The translations under genes and the position numbers were made by a program. Below are positions 17,691 to 24,901 of a stretch of 64,000 nt of DNA, piece by piece. The stretch covers positions 62,001-126,000 of the forward strand of contig NZ_JABBXD010000007.1 of assembly GCF_014750655.1 (NCBI RefSeq), read 5' to 3'. The notes beneath the pieces were generated by a model, which saw nothing but the letters and a program-made list of their open reading frames with translations, did no database searches and was not told where the DNA came from. Source of the stretch: Salinimonas profundi. Lineage in GTDB: Bacteria; Pseudomonadota; Gammaproteobacteria; Enterobacterales; Alteromonadaceae. Numbering within the stretch: the stretch's first letter is position 1; each line of letters begins with the position of its first letter.

Positions 17691-17921
17691 GTTTGAGTGA
17701 AGTTTACATCAAAATTTCTAAAGATCAAATGAGGGTAAGAAAAATGTTAATTGTCTGACTAAAATTTAACGTTGAAAGCGGACGTCGCGGAAGGCATATA
17801 CCCACTCTCTCATTCGTCCGCATACCTATGAATAAGAATAAAAACCGCTTAGTGGCTTATACTTGAGGATAAATCTCGCTACACTGTGGCACGTTATTTC
17901 CCAATAAGGATTCGCCTGTTC

Positions 17922-20246
17922 ATGCAAAAACTGCCCGGATGGATGAAGTGGTGTCTTCACTCTCCTAAGCTTGCGATATTACTCTTCGTTTTTCTTTGTG
18001 CTGCCACTGGCTGGGGCGCGCAGAATCTTTATTTTCGCGGCGATTACAAGGTGTTCTTCGAGCCTGATAACCCTCAGCGCAAAGCATTTGAAGATATGCA
18101 GAACATTTTCAATAAAAGCGAAAATGTGTCGTTTCTTATTGTGCCGAAAAATGAAACCGTTTATCAGTCAGATACCTTTGAGCTGATTTATCAGCTTACT
18201 GAGGATGCCTGGCAGCTGCCGCTGTCTACCCGGGTAGAGTCCATTTCAAACTATCAGCACACCTATGCAGAACAGGATGATTTGGTTGTTACTGACCTCA
18301 TCCGGCAAGGCCAGTACGATAACGATCACGTTGACTGGGTCAGAAATGTTGTACAGCAAGTGCCTGAAATTGATGGTCGGCTGGTATCTGATGGCGGCGA
18401 TGTGGCGGTAATAAATGCCACTATTCAGCTTCCGGATGGGGATCAGACCAAAGAAGTGATCGAAATCGCGGACTATGCCCGCGAGCTGCAAACCAAATAT
18501 GAGCAGGCGTATCCGGAACACGATATCTATCTGACCGGTATGGTGATCATGAATGATGCGTTTGCCGTGGCTGCGCAAGATGATGCGCAAACATTAATAC
18601 CGCTAATGTTTGTGGTGATTACCGTGATGATAGCGCTACTCACCCGGTCTGTGGTTTCTGCCCTGGCGACCCTGTTAATTGTCGGGTCCTGTATTGTGGT
18701 AACCATGGGGCTGGCCGGCTGGGCGGGTATCTTCCTGAGCACGGCTACGGTGAACGTACCCACGATGGTGATGACACTGGCTGTTGCTGACTGTATTCAT
18801 GTGATTGTCAGTTTCAGGCAGTTCGCCGGTCAGGGGATGGCTAAGCATGAAGCCCTGGCAGAAAGTCTGAAAGTGAACACCAAGCCGGTTTTCATCACCA
18901 GTGCGACCACGGCGATAGGCTTTTTGATGCTTAATTTCTCAGCCGTACCTATTCTTTCCGATTTAGGAAACATGACAGCTGTCGGGGTGATGTTTGCCTG
19001 TCTGTTCTCCTTGACTGTACTGCCAGCGATATTGAATCTGGCGCCGTTACGGGTTGCTTCAAAGCATTCGCAGAGTCACTCGCGCTACGTTCAGGCCAGT
19101 GAATGGATTTGCCAGCATCATCGCCGGGTATTACCCATTTCGGTCTTTGTTGTCGTAGTAGCACTGGTATTTTCTACCAACAATGTGCTCAATGACATTG
19201 CAGTCAAATACTTTGGCGATTCAAGTACGTTCAGACAGGCCGTGAATGTACAGGAAGAAACAATGGGCGGTATGTCGAACATTGATTTTGTTGTCTATAC
19301 CGACGAAGAATACGGCGTGACTAATCCGGATGTGTTGCAAAAAGTAGACGCGTTTTCAACTTGGCTCGGCGAACAGCCCGAAGTCAATCATGTTACCAGT
19401 TTCAGTGATACCATGAAGCGACTGAACATGAACATGAACGACGATAATCCAGACGCTTATCGCTTGCCAGAAACGCAGGAAGAAGCCTCGCAATACCTTT
19501 TATTGTACGAAATGTCGCTGCCTTATGGCCTTGATCTGAATAATCAAATCGATATAAACAAATCTGCCGTGCGGGTTATCGCCGTATTAGATAACCTTGG
19601 GAGCAACGAATTTACCGAGTTTGAGCGTCGCGCTAAAGCTTATTTTGGTGAGCTGGCACCAAACTTGCGAGTAGAAGCGGCTAGCCCGCCGTTAATGTTT
19701 GCCCATATTGGCGCCCGCAATATGAAAAGTATGGTGTGGGGAACCCTGTTGGCACTGGTTCTTATCTCAGGCCTTATTTTTATTGCGCTACGTTCCTGGC
19801 GACTGGGGCTGGTCAGTTTAATGACGAATCTGATTCCCGCTGGTATCGGGTTCGGTGTCTGGGGAATGGTTTCCGGGCAAATCAACATGGCATTGTCAGT
19901 AGTACTGAGTATGACCATGGGGATAATCGTGGACGACACCGTTCACTTTTTGTCTAAATATCAGATCGCGCGTGATAAAGGGCAACGTGTCCGCGATGCG
20001 ATCGGATATACATTTGCAACAGTTGGCCAGGCGTTGGTGACGACGACACTGGTACTGGCTGCAGGATTTGGAATATTGATGCTATCCAGTTTCAGACTGA
20101 ACTCTGATATGGGTACGCTTACGGTAATAATAATTGTCGCCGCATTACTGGTAGATCTGTTGTTCCTTCCAGCATTTTTAATGTGGTTAGATCGCGAAAA
20201 AAAGCAGTCCAGAGGTGAGCAAGATGCAAAATCTGAAACGAATTAA
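17922..20246 (+). CDS. MMPL/RND-superfamily membrane exporter
   Basis: This 774-residue protein is a duplicated RND-type permease: one helix, a large extracytoplasmic loop, five to six helices, then the same pattern again. Conserved helix motifs include VNVPTMVMTLAVADCIH in the first half and TMGIIVDDTVHFLSKY in the second, both typical of MMPL (PF03176) proteins with a proton-relay aspartate. The substrate is likely a lipid or other hydrophobic compound; this is inference from the family. A GTG 12 codons earlier is possible, but the ATG has AAGGA upstream. The next two genes (LolA-like protein and outer-membrane barrel) overlap or abut it and form one export module. Confidence 0.88.
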   Translation: MQKLPGWMKWCLHSPKLAILLFVFLCAATGWGAQNLYFRGDYKVFFEPDNPQRKAFEDMQNIFNKSENVSFLIVPKNETVYQSDTFELIYQLTEDAWQLPLSTRVESISNYQHTYAEQDDLVVTDLIRQGQYDNDHVDWVRNVVQQVPEIDGRLVSDGGDVAVINATIQLPDGDQTKEVIEIADYARELQTKYEQAYPEHDIYLTGMVIMNDAFAVAAQDDAQTLIPLMFVVITVMIALLTRSVVSALATLLIVGSCIVVTMGLAGWAGIFLSTATVNVPTMVMTLAVADCIHVIVSFRQFAGQGMAKHEALAESLKVNTKPVFITSATTAIGFLMLNFSAVPILSDLGNMTAVGVMFACLFSLTVLPAILNLAPLRVASKHSQSHSRYVQASEWICQHHRRVLPISVFVVVVALVFSTNNVLNDIAVKYFGDSSTFRQAVNVQEETMGGMSNIDFVVYTDEEYGVTNPDVLQKVDAFSTWLGEQPEVNHVTSFSDTMKRLNMNMNDDNPDAYRLPETQEEASQYLLLYEMSLPYGLDLNNQIDINKSAVRVIAVLDNLGSNEFTEFERRAKAYFGELAPNLRVEAASPPLMFAHIGARNMKSMVWGTLLALVLISGLIFIALRSWRLGLVSLMTNLIPAGIGFGVWGMVSGQINMALSVVLSMTMGIIVDDTVHFLSKYQIARDKGQRVRDAIGYTFATVGQALVTTTLVLAAGFGILMLSSFRLNSDMGTLTVIIIVAALLVDLLFLPAFLMWLDREKKQSRGEQDAKSETN

Positions 20247-21030
20247 TACCTGGTTTTTATTGGTAGCCGTCGCGCTGGCGATGCCAGCGTTTGCTGATGA
20301 GAAATCGGAAAAGCAGGGATTGAAAATCGCCAAAGAGCGTAAGGATCGTGATCGCGGCTGGCAGAACAGTGTCGCGGAAATTACCATGATTCTGCGTAAT
20401 GCCAGCGGTCAGGAAGCGACTCGCGAGATGCGGGTAGACACCCTTGAAATGGAAGAAGACGGCGATAAAGCCCTGACGGTGTTTGACTCCCCCCGCGATG
20501 TTAGCGGTACGGCGTTTTTAAGTTTCTCTCACGCAATGGAACCTGATGAGCAGTGGATTTATTTGCCAGCAATTAAGCGGGTAAAACGCATCGCCTCCAG
20601 AAATAAATCAGGCCCGTTCATGAGCAGCGAATTTGCCTTTGAAGATATGACGTCTTTCGAAGTGGAAAAGTTTAAGTATGACTTTTTACGTGAAGATACT
20701 TATCAGGGCGACAAAGTTTTTGTCATCGAGCAGATTCCACAGGATGAATTTTCAGGCTATTCAAAACAAATCGTGTGGATAGACCAGAAACATTACCGTG
20801 TACGCAAAGTTGATTTCTTTGATAAGAAAGGTGATGAGCTTAAAACGCTGGAATTTGAGGATTACCAAAGTCATAAAGTTGATGGCACCACATTCTGGCG
20901 TCCTCAACGAAGCTACATGTATAATCATCAAACCGGTAAATCAACTGAACTGGTTACAGAAAACCTGAAATTTAAACAGGATCTTGATGAGTCAGATTTT
21001 GATAAAAACAGTTTGCGCAGAGCACGTTAA
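20224..21030 (+). CDS. LolA-like outer membrane lipoprotein-sorting protein
   Basis: This 268-residue periplasmic protein has a signal peptide (1-24, ending MPAFA) and the LolA/LppX-like fold signature (PF17131-type): REMRVDTLEMEEDGDKALTVF, DEQWIYLPAIKRVKRI and WIDQKHYRVRKVDFFDKKG. Such proteins encoded next to MMPL exporters are thought to carry hydrophobic cargo through the periplasm. The start overlaps the transporter by 23 bp. A GTG three codons upstream is possible, but the ATG with AGGTGAG is preferred. It probably acts with the flanking exporter and barrel; the cargo is unknown. Confidence 0.85.
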   Translation: MQNLKRINTWFLLVAVALAMPAFADEKSEKQGLKIAKERKDRDRGWQNSVAEITMILRNASGQEATREMRVDTLEMEEDGDKALTVFDSPRDVSGTAFLSFSHAMEPDEQWIYLPAIKRVKRIASRNKSGPFMSSEFAFEDMTSFEVEKFKYDFLREDTYQGDKVFVIEQIPQDEFSGYSKQIVWIDQKHYRVRKVDFFDKKGDELKTLEFEDYQSHKVDGTTFWRPQRSYMYNHQTGKSTELVTENLKFKQDLDESDFDKNSLRRAR

Positions 21031-21034
21031 TCGC

Positions 21035-22231
21035 ATGATTAAACCAAAACTTTCCGTTATGGCAGCGCTGGTCGCTGCCTCTTTTTCATCGCAAGCCGAG
21101 GTTGAGCTTGGTGGGAGTACCTCGTTTGAGGGACGCTACTTTTTGCAGGATGCTGCCTATCCTGGTCAGCCCCGCACTCAGGCATCAGTAGCTATCGAAC
21201 CAGAAGCTTATACTGAGTGGAACGACGGTCAGGACAGTCTGCTTTTCAAACCCTTTGCACGGCTTGATAATCAGGATGATGAAAGAACGCACTGGGATAT
21301 CAGAGAGCTTCAGTGGTTGCATGTGGCTGATGAGTGGGAAACCCGGGTTGGAATAGGCAAAGTATTCTGGGGCCAGACTGAGTCACTGCACCTGGTGGAT
21401 ATTATCAACCAGACAGATATGGTTGAACAGGTTGACGGCGAGGATAAGCTGGGCCAGCCCATGGTTAACTTTACTACCTACGGCGACTGGGGGACAGCGT
21501 CAGCATATATCCTGCCATACTTTCGTGAACGTACTTTCCCCGGGGTGGATGGCCGTTTAAGACCGCCTCTTCCTATTGTTTCAGACCGCGCGCAGTATGA
21601 ATCTGATGCAGAGCAAAATCATATCGATTTTGCCCTTCGGTATCAGAACAGCTTTGGCGACTATGAAGTGGGTTTATCTTACTTTAACGGGACAACCCGA
21701 GAGCCCGAGTTGAGCGTCGCGCAGGAAGAAATTACTGACCCGTATATCTTTCCCTACTATGCACAGATTCAGCAATTCGGTCTGGATCTGTTAAAAGTTC
21801 AGGGTTCCTGGCTGTTGAAATTGGAAGGTATATATCGCGAAGGGCAGAGTGAGGATTTTCTGGCTGCTGTTGCCGGTTTTGAGCGCACCACAGTGGGTGT
21901 GCTTGGGACCACGCATGACCTTGGCTTTTTGATGGAATATCAATACGACGAGCGTGACAACAATTTTTTTGCTACCGGTCAGAATGATCTGATGGCCGGG
22001 GTACGCTGGTCATTCAATGATATTGACGGTACTGAGGTGCTGGCGGGATTTGTACAGGATTTAGATGAGTCTGATACTTATAACGCATTTGTTGAAGCGT
22101 CCAGCCGTATCACTGATAACTGGCGCTGGAAAGTTGATGCCTATTTGTTTTCTTCCGATGATGAAACTGACACCTTCTATTATATGCGTCGTGATGACCA
22201 CCTTCAGGTCACACTTGAATACTTCTTCTAA
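21035..22231 (+). CDS. Outer-membrane beta-barrel protein of the MMPL module
   Basis: This 398-residue protein has a signal peptide (1-21, cut after SSQA) followed by alternating short beta strands and a C-terminal LQVTLEYFF, ending in an aromatic residue as outer-membrane barrels do. It resembles DUF1302-type proteins found with MMPL exporters and LolA-like proteins. It probably forms the outer-membrane component or a receptor. It starts four bases after the LolA-like stop, with a weak ribosome-binding site. An upstream in-frame ATG exists inside the previous gene, but the signal peptide supports 21035. Confidence 0.75.
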   Translation: MIKPKLSVMAALVAASFSSQAEVELGGSTSFEGRYFLQDAAYPGQPRTQASVAIEPEAYTEWNDGQDSLLFKPFARLDNQDDERTHWDIRELQWLHVADEWETRVGIGKVFWGQTESLHLVDIINQTDMVEQVDGEDKLGQPMVNFTTYGDWGTASAYILPYFRERTFPGVDGRLRPPLPIVSDRAQYESDAEQNHIDFALRYQNSFGDYEVGLSYFNGTTREPELSVAQEEITDPYIFPYYAQIQQFGLDLLKVQGSWLLKLEGIYREGQSEDFLAAVAGFERTTVGVLGTTHDLGFLMEYQYDERDNNFFATGQNDLMAGVRWSFNDIDGTEVLAGFVQDLDESDTYNAFVEASSRITDNWRWKVDAYLFSSDDETDTFYYMRRDDHLQVTLEYFF

Positions 22232-22260
22232 CTCTTAAAAAAATTAGCGGTAACAGAGTC

Positions 22261-22803
22261 ATGAAAATGAAATGGATAGCTGCACTTATGGCGTTGGCCA
22301 GCGTGAGTGCACAGGCTACGGATAAATTATATGGCGTTATCGGGGCGGGCTACACCGATGCCGACTTTGAAAATGCCGAAGCCAGCAGCGAAAATCTGAA
22401 TCTGGCATTAGGACATGAGTTTGCGCCCAAATGGTATTTTGAAGCTGGCTACAAGCGATTATTCGACGAAGAAACCGACCAGGCGGATATGAAAGCCGAC
22501 GCGCTGTATCTTGCTGTTTTAGGCAAGGCTGGCGGCCGCCAGGGGGAGCTGTATTATAAGCTGGGTGTCATGCGGGCAGATGTCAGCGGTTATCGCACGC
22601 TGGAAACAGCCTGTGACGGTCCTGCAAGTCAGGCCGGACAGTGTGCGTTCGACGAAGGTGTGTTTGCCGGGATGGCCGGATTAGGCTTTGATTTTCATGT
22701 CGGTCTTAACAGCATGATTCGTCTGGAGTATGAATATATTTATGGTGAAGATGACCTGACGGCGAATCTGTTCAATGTGGCATACAGATACAACTTTAAC
22801 TAG
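22261..22803 (+). CDS. Small outer-membrane beta-barrel protein (porin-like fold)
   Basis: This 180-residue protein has a signal peptide (1-19, ending SAQA) and eight-stranded-barrel-like features: GVIGAGYTDADF, NLALGHEFAPKWYFEAGYKR, and the terminal FNVAYRYNFN. It resembles OmpA/OmpW-like or AcfA-type barrels. The single disulphide pair C115/C125 lies in a loop. It follows the previous barrel after 29 bp, so it may be the fourth gene of the same operon, but the family is not specific enough to infer a role. Confidence 0.72.
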   Translation: MKMKWIAALMALASVSAQATDKLYGVIGAGYTDADFENAEASSENLNLALGHEFAPKWYFEAGYKRLFDEETDQADMKADALYLAVLGKAGGRQGELYYKLGVMRADVSGYRTLETACDGPASQAGQCAFDEGVFAGMAGLGFDFHVGLNSMIRLEYEYIYGEDDLTANLFNVAYRYNFN

Positions 22804-22886
22804 CTGCTAAATCTTAGGGTCGAAGTAAACTTTCCCTTCAGTCAGGCGGTATGAATAGGTAAACCAGTTAAGGGGTACTGATATTC

Positions 22887-23144
22887 ATGAAGAATGAGTT
22901 GGACAATACTTTCATACTTCGCGTGTTTGATAAGATTCGTCAGTTTGGCACCAAACAGGATGACCGTTATCTGCTTAACGGCATTACTGCATTCACCGAT
23001 ATGGACGGCTATACATTATTTGTAGAGGATCCAAAGGTGAAACTGCAATATGGCTTCCATAATCAGTATCATTATGATTATGAAAGTGATGAGCATGTAA
23101 AACAGTTCACTAAAAAGCTTAAAGAGATAGACGAAGAGTATTAA
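22887..23144 (+). CDS. Small acidic hypothetical protein
   Basis: This 85-residue protein has charged, mixed alpha/beta composition. It has an N-terminal basic helix (FILRVFDKIRQF), a central strand (YTLFVEDPKVKLQYGF) and an acidic C-terminus (KKLKEIDEEY). No family is recognised and there is no signal peptide or membrane segment. An AAGGGG ribosome-binding site precedes the ATG, and a strong terminator follows, which supports it as a real gene. Confidence 0.65.
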   Translation: MKNELDNTFILRVFDKIRQFGTKQDDRYLLNGITAFTDMDGYTLFVEDPKVKLQYGFHNQYHYDYESDEHVKQFTKKLKEIDEEY

Positions 23145-23172
23145 CGGCGTTCACAACGCCAGTTATCTCGCT

Positions 23173-23198
23173 AAGCCCGCCTCAAGGCGGGCTTTTTT
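23173..23198 (+). terminator. Intrinsic terminator of the 85-residue gene
   Basis: AAGCCCGCC and GGCGGGCTT form a perfect 9-bp GC-rich stem with a TCAA loop, followed by TTTTTT. Confidence 0.92.
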
Positions 23199-23292
23199 AT
23201 GCGCTGAATTCCGGGTGGCTATTTTGGCCCGCCATTGGTATCCGTAGCAAGTACAGGTACAATAACCGAAAAATTTTTCAGGTAGTTTTTCG

Positions 23293-24219
23293 TTGTCAGC
23301 AATCACACCCCCTTCATTTAAACTGGCATTTTTAGGCCCCAGATACTGGTTAGTCTGGTTAGGCGTGGTTATTTTATATGTGCTCACCTGGTTGCCGTTC
23401 TCATGGATCCGCGCGATTGGAAGTGGTGCCGGCAGATTGATTGGACGTATTGTCCCCAAGCGCGTGAAAATCGCCCGGCGAAATATCAGTCTTACCTGGC
23501 CGCATCTCAGCGAAGCTGAAGTGGAAAGGTTAACACGTGAAAATCTGCGCAGAGCCGGGATGGCGTTGTTTGAAACCGCCATGGGATGGTGGTGGCCCGG
23601 ATGGCGTATCAAACGTCACTTTACCATCGAAGGTTATGAGCATGTCGAGGCCGCGTTGGCTCAAAATAAAGGTGTGTTCGGACTGGCGCTGCACAATATG
23701 AATCTGGAATTTGCCTGCCGTGGTCTGGGCTATACCCATCCGGCAATTGCCTTTTATCGTAAGCACAATAACCCGCTGATCGATTACCTGCAGTATCATG
23801 GCCGGGCCCGCTCCAATAAATACATGATCCACAAACGTAATGCCCGCGCGCTCATTGCGGCGCTGGATAACCAGGAACTGTGTCTGTATTTGCCCGATCA
23901 GGATTATGGGCGTTCGCAGAGTATTTTTGTTCCTTTTGGTGGTGTTTCACAGACCGCGACATCTACTGCCACATTAATGTTTGCGCGGCGGGCAGATTGT
24001 ATGCCGATGATTTTTACCTCGCAGTACACAGCAAATGGTTATAAGGTAAAGATATATCCACCTATGCCTGAACTGGCATCACTGGATGACGAAGCGGCGC
24101 TAACCAAACTGAATGAAAAGGTGGCTGAGGTCGTTGCCGAGCAACCAGAAAGTTATTTGTGGATGCACAAACGTTTTAAAACAAGACCCGATAAGGACGA
24201 CCCGTCGTTATACGATTAG
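23293..24219 (+). CDS. LpxL-family lysophospholipid/lipid A acyltransferase
   Basis: This 308-residue inner-membrane acyltransferase is of the LpxL/LpxM/HtrB family. It has an N-terminal membrane helix (about 18-36) preceded by PRYW, the RRNISLTWP segment, and the catalytic HX4E motif at H134-E139 (LHNMNLE). It would add a secondary acyl chain to lipid A or a related lipid. The start is a TTG with AGGTAG upstream. No ATG or GTG is nearby, and this start gives an N-terminus that lines up with E. coli LpxL. Which acyl position it uses is not clear. Confidence 0.88.
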   Translation: MSAITPPSFKLAFLGPRYWLVWLGVVILYVLTWLPFSWIRAIGSGAGRLIGRIVPKRVKIARRNISLTWPHLSEAEVERLTRENLRRAGMALFETAMGWWWPGWRIKRHFTIEGYEHVEAALAQNKGVFGLALHNMNLEFACRGLGYTHPAIAFYRKHNNPLIDYLQYHGRARSNKYMIHKRNARALIAALDNQELCLYLPDQDYGRSQSIFVPFGGVSQTATSTATLMFARRADCMPMIFTSQYTANGYKVKIYPPMPELASLDDEAALTKLNEKVAEVVAEQPESYLWMHKRFKTRPDKDDPSLYD

Positions 24220-24286
24220 CTAATTGCAAAAAGCACGAGCTTTTTTCTACAATCAGACGGATACAATTACAGGAAGATGGCTGAGA

Positions 24287-24880
24287 ATGACGACGAAAAA
24301 TTATTCAGGTAAGCGGTTCTGGATAAGACAATGTGTTATTGCCCTGGCGCTGATTGTGATTGCTGCAGCCGTCATCTTCTGGCAACAATCTTCCGGCGAT
24401 AGCGAAGAAAAGCGCAGCGTGTCTAAAGGTCTGAGCGACTTTTACAGTCAGTTCAGAATGGGACCTGACCAGCAGGACGAAGTCTCAGAAGACGATTTCG
24501 TTATAGACATTAGCCGTGATAACGGCACTTTAGAAACCCGGCTACAGACGATGTCCAGTGAATTAAGGCCGGTCAGAAAAAACTGGGTCGGTGAGCATAA
24601 GCATCGCTCCTTTAAAGCGGGCAGAACACTGCGCGAGGCAATTTCTGCCTACGCTGAGAAAGAAGGCATGCAGGTTATCTGGGATCTTGATCAGGACTTT
24701 GTCATCAAGCATCACTTTCAGATGGATGATACGCTTGTTGGCTCTCTGGACAAAATCGCTGCTGCCGTAGACAGCAACTTCAGTGGTGATGTCGAAACTT
24801 TTGTCTGTCCGGGACAGCGAACATTGGTGGTCACGGCCAAACCGTCAGAATATCTGGACAACAACTGCAGAAAGCGCTGA
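24287..24880 (+). CDS. TcpQ C-terminal-domain periplasmic protein
   Basis: This 197-residue protein has a short cytoplasmic tail, one transmembrane helix (about 14-32) and a periplasmic part ending in a TcpQ/PilL-N-like (PF10671) domain (about 107-190): RSFKAGRTLREAISAYA, VIWDLDQDFVI, LVGSLDKIAAAV, TFVCPGQRTLVVT. In pilus systems such domains bind cell-wall or secretin partners, but no pilus genes are nearby. A TTG 21 codons upstream is possible; the ATG with AGGAAG is preferred. It converges on glnE and may have been co-transcribed with the acyltransferase. Confidence 0.75.
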   Translation: MTTKNYSGKRFWIRQCVIALALIVIAAAVIFWQQSSGDSEEKRSVSKGLSDFYSQFRMGPDQQDEVSEDDFVIDISRDNGTLETRLQTMSSELRPVRKNWVGEHKHRSFKAGRTLREAISAYAEKEGMQVIWDLDQDFVIKHHFQMDDTLVGSLDKIAAAVDSNFSGDVETFVCPGQRTLVVTAKPSEYLDNNCRKR

Positions 24881-24901
24881 CTCTGCAGCCGCTGATAACA
24901 T

